Counted from the first letter of the stretch, positions 1 through 8,826 are shown. The stretch is 64,000 nucleotides of DNA from Dyadobacter sp. 3J3 (GCF_009801115.1 NZ_VTOL01000004.1:186001-250000); one strand, 5' to 3'. The notes: generated by a model from the sequence alone, not told the origin. Program-made: numbers and translations.

Positions 1-1730
1 ATAACTTCAAGAGAAGATAGTCCGGATTCTGACGTATCGGAATAACCTCTGATTTTGTAAGTATAGGCTATTCCCGTTTTGGCTGAAAGGTCAGTATATT
101 CTGTATCTGTTTTTGGCAAATAAATAATTTCATGAGATCTTGATGCGTCTTTTCCATCAAATCTTTCTAATATGTAACCGGTAATATTTTGCAGCTGATT
201 CCATGTTAACACTACATTATTCTCAACTTCGGAAGAACTCAGTGTCATTGCCCCAAGGTCCGTGTACGGAGCAATTTTTTGATGATGAAATGCAAAAGCG
301 CGAAATCCCTTCGTGTTTTTTAAAAACGGGCCAATGTAAACCCAGGGCGCACTCGATAAACCGGAATGATGATATTTTGAAGGTAAATATTTGATTAAAG
401 AATCGGTTCCGACTTCTTTCAGCTTAACAATAATTTTATTCGCCTCAGCTCTGCCGGATTTAAGTTTTTGCCATTCCTTGTTTAGATAAAAGAAATCCTT
501 AACAGAATAGTTCGAAATTGGTTCCTGGCTTCCTTCGATGTTAGTCGTCAGCGTATCATTGGGATAAACCATTTCCTGATAGTCTTCAAATACCATTGTT
601 ATTTCGTCTTTCTGCGGCGAGGAATAGAATACCTTTTTTAGATTTGGAGAAGTGATTTTTTCCTTTTGTCCATAATGAAAATATCCGGCCATTTCAGCGA
701 GATCCTGACCAATTTTCAGATACCCATCCAATCCATAGTGAAACCCATTCCATTCGGGGGCACCAAGCGCCGCATACGACTGGATAATCGGATGATTTGT
801 TTCCAGTGTTCTTTGCTGCTCACGAAGCACTCCAATCCGGTCGTCGTAGGCACCACCGCCGAATAAGGGCAATTGAAAGACATATATTTTTTGAGTTGCC
901 GGATAATCCTCCTTCCATTGTGATACAATTTTTTCAAACCGTGATCCCCAAATTTCCGGGTCGCCACCTGACGCCTCATTTTCACCCTGCCAATAAAACA
1001 TTCCTTTTATGAAAGGTATCAATCCTGTTTGCTGGGCGCCATTGAGCAATGCACCGTACTGGCTTATCGGGTCAGAATGATTATTTTCATTTCTTGCCGT
1101 TAGCTGAACAACGGAAGCTCCCGCTGCGGAACCATTAATGATGCAGGTTGGGATCTGGTATTTCTCTGCAACTCTTCTTTGGAATTCAATACCAAAAATT
1201 CCGACACGCTGTGTCAGTTCATTCGACAAACCCCACAGCAGTGGTCCGCCTGCAGAGCCGTAGGTCCTCGCATATTCGTTTCTGTAAGGATAATTAACCT
1301 CCCAGGAAACTGCGTTTGACTGACCATAAATAATATAGAAATCCCCGGCAACGACGTCATTTCTCCTGACAATCAGACTTGAATCTTTTGAAGATTTACA
1401 GGCATAAACCTCAAAAGCATATTCTGCCAGCTCCGCATTGATTTTTGTATTTAAACTGAAAGGAGCATTATTAGAGGCTTTGAAAAGGCTGCTTTTCAGA
1501 TAACCGTTTCTGGTATTATTTCGGTATTTGACAATGGAGATATAGGAATAGCCAGGGGCTTGAATTGTTCCTGAAATTATTATGTCTGCAAAGTTTGTAC
1601 TATCTCTTCCAAAAAGTTGTTTATCGTGCGGTAGTTTGTCAAAATAAGCAAGGTCGAATTGTTGGGCCTGTAAATGGGATAATCCTGAAACTATATAGCA
1701 AAGACAAAAGGAGAGTATTACTTTAAACAT
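1..1730 (-). CDS. Secreted SASA-family (sialate O-acetylesterase-like) esterase, 3' end beyond window
   Basis: The reading frame is open from the ATG at 1730 to the window edge, giving 576 residues without a stop. The N-terminus is a signal peptide ending near LSHLQAQ (about residue 23). The SGNH/SASA nucleophile block IYGQSN puts the catalytic Ser at 138. A second block, FYWQGENEA, has Trp247 and Glu250, and FHYGLDGY supplies a candidate catalytic His331. From about residue 490 an FN3-like fold follows (VVLTWNQL, then TYKIRGYSDTSESGL). Family members deacetylate sialic acids or acetylated plant polysaccharides, and the substrate here is not determined. A C-terminal sorting domain may lie outside the window. 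A terminator at 1765-1792 separates it from the ROK kinase gene upstream. Function at family level is firm; specificity is inference. Confidence 0.85.
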   Translation of the reverse strand, partial: MFKVILSFCLCYIVSGLSHLQAQQFDLAYFDKLPHDKQLFGRDSTNFADIIISGTIQAPGYSYISIVKYRNNTRNGYLKSSLFKASNNAPFSLNTKINAELAEYAFEVYACKSSKDSSLIVRRNDVVAGDFYIIYGQSNAVSWEVNYPYRNEYARTYGSAGGPLLWGLSNELTQRVGIFGIEFQRRVAEKYQIPTCIINGSAAGASVVQLTARNENNHSDPISQYGALLNGAQQTGLIPFIKGMFYWQGENEASGGDPEIWGSRFEKIVSQWKEDYPATQKIYVFQLPLFGGGAYDDRIGVLREQQRTLETNHPIIQSYAALGAPEWNGFHYGLDGYLKIGQDLAEMAGYFHYGQKEKITSPNLKKVFYSSPQKDEITMVFEDYQEMVYPNDTLTTNIEGSQEPISNYSVKDFFYLNKEWQKLKSGRAEANKIIVKLKEVGTDSLIKYLPSKYHHSGLSSAPWVYIGPFLKNTKGFRAFAFHHQKIAPYTDLGAMTLSSSEVENNVVLTWNQLQNITGYILERFDGKDASRSHEIIYLPKTDTEYTDLSAKTGIAYTYKIRGYSDTSESGLSSLEV

Positions 1731-1764
1731 GATATGAATAAGAGGGTGGTGTATAGATAAAAAA

Positions 1765-1792
1765 GCGGGACATTTCAGATGAAATGTCCCGC
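1765..1792 (-). terminator. Intrinsic terminator of the ROK kinase gene
   Basis: A perfect 12-bp stem (GCGGGACATTTC with its complement) closes a 4-nt loop. On the minus strand it is followed by TTTTTTATC. It lies 22 nt after the ROK stop and just upstream of the esterase start, so the two genes are separate transcription units. Confidence 0.85.
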
Positions 1793-1814
1793 CCTCGAGG
1801 CAAAAAATATTTTA

Positions 1815-2723
1815 TTAATCAAAACATAAAGAAGCAGCCCCTAACAATCCGGCGTCATTTGCCAGGGTTGCACGCTTAATGCTGATTGTTTTCATGTAAT
1901 AGGGAGTAAGCCAATAAGCAAATCTTTCATTGATCGCTGGCAAAATATATTCGAAAGAAGCTGAAATACCGCCTCCAATCAGGATTGTAGTAATATCAAG
2001 AATACGAATCATTGATACCAATCCTTCACCTAACAAATATCCCATTTCCTGGAAAATCTGTTTGGCAAGTTCATCTCCTGCTGCGGCAGCTGCAACCAGT
2101 CCGGTAGTGGAAATCGTTCCGTTATCCGGCAATTGTGTTTTCCCGGCAAAAGTTGCGCGCATGGTATGTGCCATATCAAGCAGCTCTTTTTTACCAATGT
2201 TGCGTTCCAGTACTTTACCGTTTTTTGAGGGTACGTGCCCAGGCTCCATTGCGTTTCCGCCACCGCCTTTGAAAACTTTCTTATCAATAATGGCTGCGCC
2301 GCCAATACCGGTACCGAGTGTTACAAAAATATAATCCTCAGGAAGTTTATCTTCTCCAAAATAATATTCTCCTAATGCTGCTGCATTTGCATCATTTTCA
2401 AGATAAAAATCATGATGTGGAAAACGTGCTTTCAAATCCGGAACAATGGCAATACCATCAATTTCAGGGATAGCTGTAATTTCCAGTAACGTGGTACGGT
2501 CGCGTGATATCAGGCCGGGAACGCCTATGCCTACTCTTTTAACTTCAGGATATTCAACCAATTGCAAAGCTATTGCGTCACCAAGCCGTTCTATAAAATG
2601 TCCTGAACTGCGCCAGCTGGCGGTATCGTGGCTATAAAAATTGGAAATTCTCCCATCTGTAGCGTCAACGATCCCCATTTTTACGTTAGTACCGCCCACG
2701 TCTATACCAAGGTATTGTTCCAT
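1815..2723 (-). CDS. ROK-family sugar kinase (glucokinase-like)
   Basis: The 302-residue protein has the ATP phosphate loop LGIDVGGTNVKMG near the N-terminus, the catalytic-base segment ENDANAAALGE with Asp111, and the second phosphate motif TLGTGIGG at 135-142. EPGH (160-163) is the usual sugar-contacting Glu-x-Gly-His. The cysteine-rich zinc motif that normally follows in ROK proteins (CxCGxxGCxE) is absent: the stretch after residue 167 reads KNGKVLERNIGKKELLD. There is no N-terminal DNA-binding domain, so this is a kinase and not an NagC/XylR-type repressor. It probably phosphorylates a hexose such as glucose, N-acetylglucosamine or N-acetylmannosamine. It sits 73 bp after the SDR gene on the same strand and may be co-transcribed with it. 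Confidence 0.85.
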   Translation of the reverse strand: MEQYLGIDVGGTNVKMGIVDATDGRISNFYSHDTASWRSSGHFIERLGDAIALQLVEYPEVKRVGIGVPGLISRDRTTLLEITAIPEIDGIAIVPDLKARFPHHDFYLENDANAAALGEYYFGEDKLPEDYIFVTLGTGIGGAAIIDKKVFKGGGGNAMEPGHVPSKNGKVLERNIGKKELLDMAHTMRATFAGKTQLPDNGTISTTGLVAAAAAGDELAKQIFQEMGYLLGEGLVSMIRILDITTILIGGGISASFEYILPAINERFAYWLTPYYMKTISIKRATLANDAGLLGAASLCFD

Positions 2724-2796
2724 GAAATGAAATAAGGGTTTTATAAATAATTTTAAAAATGTGGCAATTTAGCAAAAATGCTTTATTCTTTACTAA

Positions 2797-3507
2797 TCAA
2801 TCCAGATCTCCGAGTTGTGGTCTTATTAAAATTTCTTCCAAAACTGCTCTGGGAGACAGTAAATAAGCTCCCCAGATGGTTTCTGCCACATCTTTCGGAT
2901 CAATAAATCTTTCAGCCGGAAGATCAGTTCCCTGCCAGCTGTCTGTTAAAGTTGCACCCGGAAGTACAGCGGTAACTTTTATGCCGTGCGGTTTCATTTC
3001 CTCACGCAGCACTTTCGTCATTCCATACAGAGCAAATTTTGATATACAATAAGAACCTCCGTTTGGATAAGCCGTAATACTTGCGGTTGAACAGATTGTA
3101 AAAATATGTCCTTTTTTGGAGGTTATCATTTTTTCAATCACACCACGTGTCAGATGATAGGCGCTGTAAAGATTAGTTTCCATCGTTTTTTCCAGCGTGC
3201 CTTCACTTTCATTATGGATTTGCCCCGGAATAAATACGCCCGTATTGTTAATAAGTACGTCTACCGGTCGCTGCTTATTTTTTATAAAATCGATAAAACT
3301 GTCAAGTTCAGGGCGCAGCGATAAATCTGCTTTTTGAAAATAAACTTCCGAATCCGGAAATTGCGTTTTCATATCACTTTGCAGTGATAAAAGATCGTTT
3401 TCGTTTCGGGCACAGGTAATAACATCAAAACTTCCTGCCAAAAACCGTTCAATCAATGCTCTTCCAATTCCTTTCGTGCCTCCGGTTATTACTACTAATG
3501 GATTCAT
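2797..3507 (-). CDS. Short-chain dehydrogenase/reductase (SDR)
   Basis: The 236-residue protein is a classical SDR. The Rossmann glycine motif TGGTKGIG begins at Thr8, and NNTG at 87-90 replaces the common NNAG. The catalytic set is Ser140, Tyr153 and Lys157 (YCISK). It should be a cytoplasmic NAD(P)H-dependent oxidoreductase; the substrate cannot be assigned because this superfamily is very broad. The gene is transcribed divergently from mlaE, with 59 bp between the starts. Confidence 0.88.
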   Translation of the reverse strand: MNPLVVITGGTKGIGRALIERFLAGSFDVITCARNENDLLSLQSDMKTQFPDSEVYFQKADLSLRPELDSFIDFIKNKQRPVDVLINNTGVFIPGQIHNESEGTLEKTMETNLYSAYHLTRGVIEKMITSKKGHIFTICSTASITAYPNGGSYCISKFALYGMTKVLREEMKPHGIKVTAVLPGATLTDSWQGTDLPAERFIDPKDVAETIWGAYLLSPRAVLEEILIRPQLGDLD

Positions 3508-3566
3508 TTTTCTATTTGGCTCTTTTTTTGTCTAATTTTCCCGAAAATATTGAATACAATTAAGAT

Positions 3567-4298
3567 ATGATATCAGTAATCGGAAAATACTTTCTTTTTT
3601 TAGGATCGCTTTTTGGCAAAGGTGAGAAATTGTCTGTTTACTGGCGGCGTTTTATGGAAGAAAGCGTAAGTATTGGCGTCAGTTCCATTTTTATTGTGGC
3701 TATTGTTTCCACATTTATCGGCGCCGTTTCCTGTATTCAGACGGCATATAATTTGGTAAGTCCTATTATACCTGTTTCTACCGTAGCGCTCATTGTACGT
3801 GATATGCAGATACTGGAACTTGCCCCCACCATTACCTGTATTGTACTTGCAGGAAAGGTAGGTTCCAACATTGCCAGTGAGCTGGGAACGATGCGGATTA
3901 CAGAACAGATTGATGCATTGGAAGTTATGGGGATTAATTCCTCTTCTTATCTGGTTATGCCAAAAGTACTGGCAGCAATGTTTACATTTCCTATGCTGGT
4001 CATATTGGCTGCGTTTTTAGGAATTTTTGGCGGATATCTGGCGGGAACATTGACAGGTGTTATCACGGAAAGAGATTATTTGTATGGAATCCGTGATTCG
4101 TTTGTTCCCTATAATTTGTTTTTTATGTGTGTCAAGCCTTTCGTCTTTGGATTTTTAATTGCTACCATTTCTTCCTATCAGGGATTTTTTACAAAAGGCG
4201 GAGCGTTGGAAGTAGGAAAGGCAAGTACGCAGGCTGTTACAAATAGCTGTATTTCTGTTTTAATAGCGGATTATTTACTGGCGCAGCTCTTATTATAA
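3567..4298 (+). CDS. mlaE: MlaE-family lipid ABC transporter permease
   Basis: The 243-residue polytopic protein has the MlaE/YrbE signature, including FIGAVSCIQTAYNLV, the strongly conserved segment GSNIASELGTMRITEQIDAL (residues about 110-129) and LEVMGINSSSYLVMPK. MlaE forms the inner-membrane channel of the MCE-dependent phospholipid transport system and pairs with the MlaF ATPase, which is encoded 66 bp downstream. The MCE substrate-binding subunit (MlaD) is not adjacent: the gene after mlaF is convergent and encodes a flippase. The permease assignment is firm; transport direction and lipid substrate are inferred from the family. Confidence 0.93.
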   Translation: MISVIGKYFLFLGSLFGKGEKLSVYWRRFMEESVSIGVSSIFIVAIVSTFIGAVSCIQTAYNLVSPIIPVSTVALIVRDMQILELAPTITCIVLAGKVGSNIASELGTMRITEQIDALEVMGINSSSYLVMPKVLAAMFTFPMLVILAAFLGIFGGYLAGTLTGVITERDYLYGIRDSFVPYNLFFMCVKPFVFGFLIATISSYQGFFTKGGALEVGKASTQAVTNSCISVLIADYLLAQLLL

Positions 4299-4364
4299 TG
4301 GAAAATTCGCAGTCGTTTTTTCTTTCCGTATTTTATGGCAATTGAATAAATTATTTAGCGGCAA

Positions 4365-5123
4365 ATGATTGAAATAAAAGATATCAACAAAGCATTTAAT
4401 GGCAAAGCAGTTCTTAAAGGTGTTTCGAGCGTTTTTAAGGAAGGAGAAATAAATCTTATTATCGGTGGAAGCGGTACCGGGAAAAGTGTATTGTTAAAAT
4501 GTATGATCGGTTTAATCAAACCGGATCAGGGTAATGTGCTTTACAACGGACGGGATTTTTACAATTCAGATAAGGATACAAAACAAGCCATACGCAGGGA
4601 AATGGGCGTATTATTCCAGGGAGGAGCACTTTTTGATTCGCAGACTGTTGAACAGAATGTACGTTTTCCACTGGATATGCTGACTGATATATCACCACAA
4701 GAAAAAAGGGAAAGAGTTGATTTTTGTCTTCAGCGTGTAGGATTGGAAGCATCCGGCAAAAGAATGCCTTCTGAAATCAGTGGTGGGATGAAAAAACGTG
4801 TAGGTATTGCCCGTGCAATCGTGATGAATCCGAAGTATCTTTTTTGTGATGAACCAAATTCAGGATTGGACCCGCTCACATCGGTGAAGATTGATGAACT
4901 GATCAAAGAAATTACAGATGAATATAAAATCACGACCGTCATTATCACGCATGACATGAACTCGGTCATGGAAATCGGACAAAATGTGATGTTTCTTTAT
5001 CAGGGTGATAAATTGTGGGAAGGCGTAAATTCGGACATTACGAAAACGACAGTTCCGGAACTGAATGAATTCATTTTTGCCAATAAATTACTTCGTGATG
5101 CTGCTAAGGAAAGTAATTGCTAG
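4365..5123 (+). CDS. mlaF: MlaF-type ABC transporter ATP-binding protein
   Basis: The 252-residue protein is a complete ABC ATPase. Walker A is GGSGTGKS at 34-41, the Q-loop is VLFQGGALFDS, and the signature ISGGMKKR (138-145) is the form typical of MlaF rather than the usual LSGGQ. Walker B ends in CDEP with Asp162 and Glu163, and the switch His is in THD at 196. It energises the MlaE permease encoded upstream. The stop codon lies only 3 bp from the stop of the convergent flippase gene, leaving no room for a separate terminator hairpin between them. Confidence 0.93.
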   Translation: MIEIKDINKAFNGKAVLKGVSSVFKEGEINLIIGGSGTGKSVLLKCMIGLIKPDQGNVLYNGRDFYNSDKDTKQAIRREMGVLFQGGALFDSQTVEQNVRFPLDMLTDISPQEKRERVDFCLQRVGLEASGKRMPSEISGGMKKRVGIARAIVMNPKYLFCDEPNSGLDPLTSVKIDELIKEITDEYKITTVIITHDMNSVMEIGQNVMFLYQGDKLWEGVNSDITKTTVPELNEFIFANKLLRDAAKESNC

Positions 5124-5126
5124 TAA

Positions 5127-6644
5127 TTATTTGAAGCTGAGAATTTTTTGAAAACGGGCTGGTAAAGCTTTGCGCTCTGAGAAAATTACAATAATGCAGA
5201 ATAAGATAAAGAAAAGCATATGGTAAACCATATTGCTTAGCGTTCCGGATGGGATCAAAAAAGCATCGAGTAAAATAAATACACCACCTCCAAAAATGTA
5301 ACACAATCCGGATTTTAAGTGATAAGGAATTGGGTAATATTTTTGTCCGTAATAATAACATAAAGTCATCATAACAAGCCCTGATGCGGAAAATGCAATT
5401 CCGCAACCCAGATATCCTATTAGCGGGACAAGTATGACATTCAACGCAATCGTAATGGATGCTCCGGTTAACGTAATGTAAGTACCATATTGTGTCCTGT
5501 TGGATAATTTGAACCAGGTTGCCAGATTGTAATAAATTCCGAGAAACAGGAATCCCATTAGGAGCCAGGGAACAACAGCCAGTCCTTCATGAAATATTTT
5601 CTTTTTGAGAAAAAGATCTGCTAGTAGATGCAGATTCAGGCAAATGCCTACCCACATGGTAGCACAGATAACAATAAACCATTTCATTACATCCGCAAAA
5701 ACGGTCGGAGCATTTTTATCTTCTGCTTTTGAATAGAAAAAAGGTTCGGCCGCATATTTAAATGCCTGAATTGCCAAATTCATGAAAATCGAAAGTTTCA
5801 GACATTGACCATAAATTCCAATCGCATCTTTTGTGGTACGGTTAGGATAAAAACCTTCCGGCAATAGGTACTGTAAAAATGTCCGGTCAAAAAGAAGATT
5901 CGTAACACCTGCCAGATTCATGACAAAAAGGGGAAAAGCATAAACCCAGAGAGGTTTGAATAATGTCATGTCAAACACAAACCTGAAATCGATAAACTCT
6001 TTATATAAAAACAGAAAGAACATTAGATTAGCTATTAGGTTAGCCAACACGATAAATCCTGGAGCTGCTTCCGGAGTATAGAATAAATCTACAAACGGCT
6101 TGAAAACTTCCAGATAACGCGCTTCATAAATATCCCGGCAAATAATCAAAAAGAAAAAGTTAAGGGCAATGTTCATCAGGATATTGGCAACCCGGGCTGT
6201 AACAAATTGTTTAGCTTTCTTTTCAAGCCTTAGCCGTGCAAATGGAATTGAAACAATACCATCAATAGCCATTATAACAGACATCCAGCGGACCAGTTTT
6301 GCCTCATTGGGGTATTCTATCATTTTAGCAATAGTATCTGCGAAAACGAATATTGAACCAGATAAGAAAATACTTACCAGAATGACGGCACTGAGAACGA
6401 GATTATAATATTTCTGACGATCGTTTTCCTTTCGGGCAAAATAGAAATACGCACTTTCCATCCCAAATGTGTACACAACCAGAGATAAACCTGCATAAGC
6501 GTAAAGTTGTACCTGTACTGCAAGTTGTTCTGGCAAAAATAACTTTGTATGAAGCATAACAAGCAGGTAGTAAAGCATTCTACCCACCATCGTACTTAAA
6601 CCATACATAGCCGTTTCGCCGGCTAGCTTTTTCAGGACACTCAT
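5127..6644 (-). CDS. Wzx-like polysaccharide/lipopolysaccharide flippase
   Basis: The 505-residue protein consists almost entirely of hydrophobic helices, about 12-14 by eye. It starts with the amphipathic MSVLKKLAGETAMYGLSTMV that is typical of oligosaccharide flippases in the MOP superfamily. Such proteins move lipid-linked sugar units across the inner membrane for O-antigen, capsule or exopolysaccharide assembly. There is no glycosyltransferase cluster beside it, so the exported polymer is unknown. A promoter -7 element is present at 6706-6713. Confidence 0.8.
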   Translation of the reverse strand: MSVLKKLAGETAMYGLSTMVGRMLYYLLVMLHTKLFLPEQLAVQVQLYAYAGLSLVVYTFGMESAYFYFARKENDRQKYYNLVLSAVILVSIFLSGSIFVFADTIAKMIEYPNEAKLVRWMSVIMAIDGIVSIPFARLRLEKKAKQFVTARVANILMNIALNFFFLIICRDIYEARYLEVFKPFVDLFYTPEAAPGFIVLANLIANLMFFLFLYKEFIDFRFVFDMTLFKPLWVYAFPLFVMNLAGVTNLLFDRTFLQYLLPEGFYPNRTTKDAIGIYGQCLKLSIFMNLAIQAFKYAAEPFFYSKAEDKNAPTVFADVMKWFIVICATMWVGICLNLHLLADLFLKKKIFHEGLAVVPWLLMGFLFLGIYYNLATWFKLSNRTQYGTYITLTGASITIALNVILVPLIGYLGCGIAFSASGLVMMTLCYYYGQKYYPIPYHLKSGLCYIFGGGVFILLDAFLIPSGTLSNMVYHMLFFILFCIIVIFSERKALPARFQKILSFK

Positions 6645-6705
6645 ATTGTTACTTTTACCTTTTAGCGGAGGTTATATGTCACTTTTACCGTAAGTTTCTC
6701 CGGCA

Positions 6706-6713
6706 CAAATATA
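6706..6713 (-). promoter_or_regulatory. Bacteroidota -7 promoter element for the flippase gene
   Basis: On the minus strand the sequence reads TATATTTG, an exact match to TAnnTTTG. It lies 61 nt upstream of the flippase start and after the TetR terminator. No good TTTG -33 element sits at the usual distance. Confidence 0.5.
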
Positions 6714-6751
6714 CGTGAAGAGGTTCCGTTTTATTATTATCAACCACAAAA

Positions 6752-6787
6752 AAGAGTCCTTCTGAACTTTCATTCAAAAGGACTCTT
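6752..6787 (-). terminator. Intrinsic terminator of the TetR-family gene
   Basis: Ten-bp arms AAGAGTCCTT and AAGGACTCTT enclose a 16-nt loop that can pair further (TGAA with TTCA). On the minus strand the hairpin is followed by TTTTTTGTGG. It lies 19 nt after the TetR stop codon. Confidence 0.8.
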
Positions 6788-6805
6788 GATATTTTTCTGA
6801 TTTAT

Positions 6806-7411
6806 CTAAGCAACATTTACAATAATGCTTTCAATGACATTTGTTATACGTTTCCATCCTTCGTCAGAATGAAGATCTACATCAATCATTTTTTCGCGAT
6901 AATCACTTGAAATAGTCATGTAATAAATGCCTGCGGTTAGAAAAGCCATCAGAGCGCTGGTATCCTTGCAATTTGGCAGGTCACCAATTTTGTCAACAAT
7001 ACGTGTAGCGACCTGATTTCTTGCATCTGACAGCATTGTTTTACCCGTACCAATTTCCCATCTCAACAAATCGCGTGTGGCCTTACGCTCGCGTAAATCG
7101 CTAAGGAAGGTGTTCATCAGGCTGGTTAATGCCTTGCCGCGTTCTTCGGCTGGGATGTTTCCCATGTTATCTATATAATCGTCTCCCATGGTGGAAACGT
7201 ATTCTCCTGATTTTACATATTGTTCCATCAAGCCATCTACGCTTTCAAAGTATCTGTATATCAGAACTTTGTTAACTCCGGCTGTTCTGGCAATAAGGTT
7301 TACCCCAACTTTTTCAGTTCCAAATTGCTCAATGACCTCACCAACGGCCTTCAGGATTTTTCCCTTGGTCCGTTCCCGGTCTCTTTTTTTAACTTTTGTG
7401 TCGATTTTCAT
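6806..7411 (-). CDS. TetR/AcrR-family transcriptional regulator
   Basis: The 201-residue protein has an N-terminal TetR helix-turn-helix: TKGKILKAVGEVIEQFG, then VNLIARTAGVNKVLIYRYF (about residues 40-60). The rest is an all-helical ligand-binding and dimerisation domain. The N-terminus is very basic (MKIDTKVKKRDRERTK). It is a monocistronic unit, with a terminator downstream and about 230 bp without genes upstream, so its target is not evident; the flippase gene downstream is one possibility. Most regulators of this family repress. Confidence 0.85.
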   Translation of the reverse strand: MKIDTKVKKRDRERTKGKILKAVGEVIEQFGTEKVGVNLIARTAGVNKVLIYRYFESVDGLMEQYVKSGEYVSTMGDDYIDNMGNIPAEERGKALTSLMNTFLSDLRERKATRDLLRWEIGTGKTMLSDARNQVATRIVDKIGDLPNCKDTSALMAFLTAGIYYMTISSDYREKMIDVDLHSDEGWKRITNVIESIIVNVA

Positions 7412-7644
7412 TTACGGTGCATTTAGGTTATACATAGTAAATGTAACATTTCATCCGTAAATAATTATCATTTTGTAAAAAGCAAGTAACCTTTTTTGTG
7501 CTTTTGTTTCGTAATATCTAGTAAAAGGAAAATTCAGGTTTTGAAGTGGAGGTATTTTGTGGGAAAAATGTATAAAATAGGGGATTTAGGGCGATTTTTA
7601 CAAGCAAGGTGAAGACGAAATGTGTCAGTATATTGACATAAAAA

Positions 7645-7669
7645 AAGAGCTCATTAAAAATGAGCTCTT
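7645..7669 (-). terminator. Intrinsic terminator of the tRNA-Gln transcript
   Basis: A perfect 11-bp stem (AAGAGCTCATT with AATGAGCTCTT) has a 3-nt loop and is followed on the minus strand by a run of T (CTTTTTTTATG). It lies 14 nt past the tRNA 3' end. Its stem sequence resembles that of the terminator at 6752-6787. Confidence 0.85.
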
Positions 7670-7682
7670 CGCTAAAAAGTTG

Positions 7683-7753
7683 TTGGCCGACAAGGACTCG
7701 AACCTTGAACGAGACAACCAAAATGTCCTGTGTTACCATTACACCATCAGCCA
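7683..7753 (-). tRNA. tRNA-Gln (anticodon UUG)
   Basis: The minus strand folds as a complete cloverleaf. The acceptor stem is TGGCTGA with TCGGCCA (one G-T pair), the D arm is GTGT-AATGGTA-ACAC, and the anticodon stem is GGACA with TGTCT. The anticodon loop is TTTTGGT, giving anticodon TTG. The T arm is CAAGG-TTCGAGT-CCTTG. The 3' CCA is not encoded; the bases after the discriminator read CAA. It has its own promoter and terminator. Confidence 0.95.
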
Positions 7754-7771
7754 ATACCGTGTTAGTGGGTG

Positions 7772-7801
7772 CAAAAGTAATACGAAATTTTAAGTTGTCA
7801 A
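7772..7801 (-). promoter_or_regulatory. Promoter of tRNA-Gln
   Basis: On the minus strand there is a TTG -33 core (within ACTTGAC), a 19-nt spacer and TACTTTTG, an exact TAnnTTTG -7 element. The -7 element ends 18 nt before the tRNA 5' end, a spacing that suits a short leader. Confidence 0.8.
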
Positions 7802-7821
7802 GTATTTTAGAAAAAAAATTT

Positions 7822-8700
7822 TCAAATACTTTTCAATTCAACTCCGTTTGCGATTTTTTTAACCAATCCTTGTAACACTTTTCCTGGGCCGCACTCAACG
7901 AATAGACCAGCTCCGTCTGCTACCATTTGCTCAACAGATTGTGTCCATCGTACAGGTGCCGTAAGTTGTGCAATAAGGTTTTCTTTAATTACAGAAATTT
8001 CAGTCGCCGGTTTTGCATTTACATTTTGATATACCGGGCAAAGCGGAGACTGGAATTGCGCATCATTAATGGCAGCAGCAAGTTCCTCACGAGCGGGTTC
8101 CATCAGTGGAGAATGGAATGCACCACCAACCTGAAGTAACAATGCACGTTTGGCACCCGCTGCTTTTAGTAATTCGCAGGCTTTTTCCACGCCTTCTATG
8201 GTTCCCGAGATTACAACCTGGCCAGGACAGTTATAGTTAGCCGGAACCACAATTTCGTCTGTAATTCCTGCACAAATTTCCTCTATTGTTTTATCATCTA
8301 GTCCAAGTATCGCTGCCATTGTCGATGGACGCAGCATACATGCTTTTTGCATAGCGTCGGCGCGCTTCGCAACCAAACGTAATCCGTCGTCAAAGGATAG
8401 TGCCCCCGCTGCTACCAGCGCAGAAAATTCCCCAAGGGAGTGGCCGGCAACCATATTTGGTGAAAAATCTTCACTGATTTTTGCCAATACTACGGAATGG
8501 ATAAAAATTGCAGGTTGTGTAACGTTCGTTTGTTTAAGCTCTTCATCAGTTCCCTCAAACATAATTTTGGTAATGTCAAATCCCAAAATATCGTTGGCCT
8601 GGTCAAAAAATGCTTTGGCTGAATCTGAGCTTTGATATAAGTCTAAACCCATTCCTTTGAACTGTGAACCCTGTCCCGGAAAAATATAGGCTTTTTTCAT
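7822..8700 (-). CDS. fabD: Malonyl CoA-acyl carrier protein transacylase
   Basis: The 292-residue protein matches FabD throughout. It has the N-terminal FPGQGSQFKGMG (GQGSQ at 9-13), the nucleophile motif GHSLGE with Ser88, Arg113 that binds the malonyl carboxylate, and His196 in GGAFHSPLM that completes the catalytic dyad. It moves malonyl groups from CoA to acyl carrier protein, starting each elongation round of fatty-acid synthesis in the cytoplasm. No other fab gene is in the window. The gene sits between the tRNA-Gln promoter and the hairpin at 8741-8769 and looks monocistronic. Confidence 0.95.
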   Translation of the reverse strand: MKKAYIFPGQGSQFKGMGLDLYQSSDSAKAFFDQANDILGFDITKIMFEGTDEELKQTNVTQPAIFIHSVVLAKISEDFSPNMVAGHSLGEFSALVAAGALSFDDGLRLVAKRADAMQKACMLRPSTMAAILGLDDKTIEEICAGITDEIVVPANYNCPGQVVISGTIEGVEKACELLKAAGAKRALLLQVGGAFHSPLMEPAREELAAAINDAQFQSPLCPVYQNVNAKPATEISVIKENLIAQLTAPVRWTQSVEQMVADGAGLFVECGPGKVLQGLVKKIANGVELKSI

Positions 8701-8728
8701 AATTGGTAGATTTTAAAATTGGTCATGG

Positions 8729-8805
8729 TAACAAAACGCAGTAGCCCGGCTATTAACTAACCGGGCTACAAATAACGTACTAGAAGTTGAAAGAAAAAAA
8801 GTCTG
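8729..8805. repeat. 77-bp 3'-flank repeat, copy A
   Basis: This segment is repeated at 12023-12099 with a single difference seen by eye (TATTAAC against TATTGAC). It contains the hairpin at 8741-8769. It lies just past the stop of the first of two near-identical genes, but the 21 bp between it and the stop do not match the other copy. Confidence 0.9.
8741..8769 (-). terminator. Hairpin terminator after T9SS cargo gene copy A
   Basis: A 9-bp stem, GTAGCCCGG with CCGGGCTAC, has an 11-nt loop and is followed on the minus strand by TGCGTTTTGTT. The T run is interrupted, so termination is likely but not certain. The same hairpin occurs at 12035-12063. Confidence 0.65.
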
Positions 8806-8826
8806 ATTAAAAAGTAGGTTCAACGA

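Noticed and set aside
7518-7754. Open frame running through the terminator and tRNA-Gln on the minus strand
   Set aside because: It overlaps a well-folded tRNA with its own promoter and terminator.
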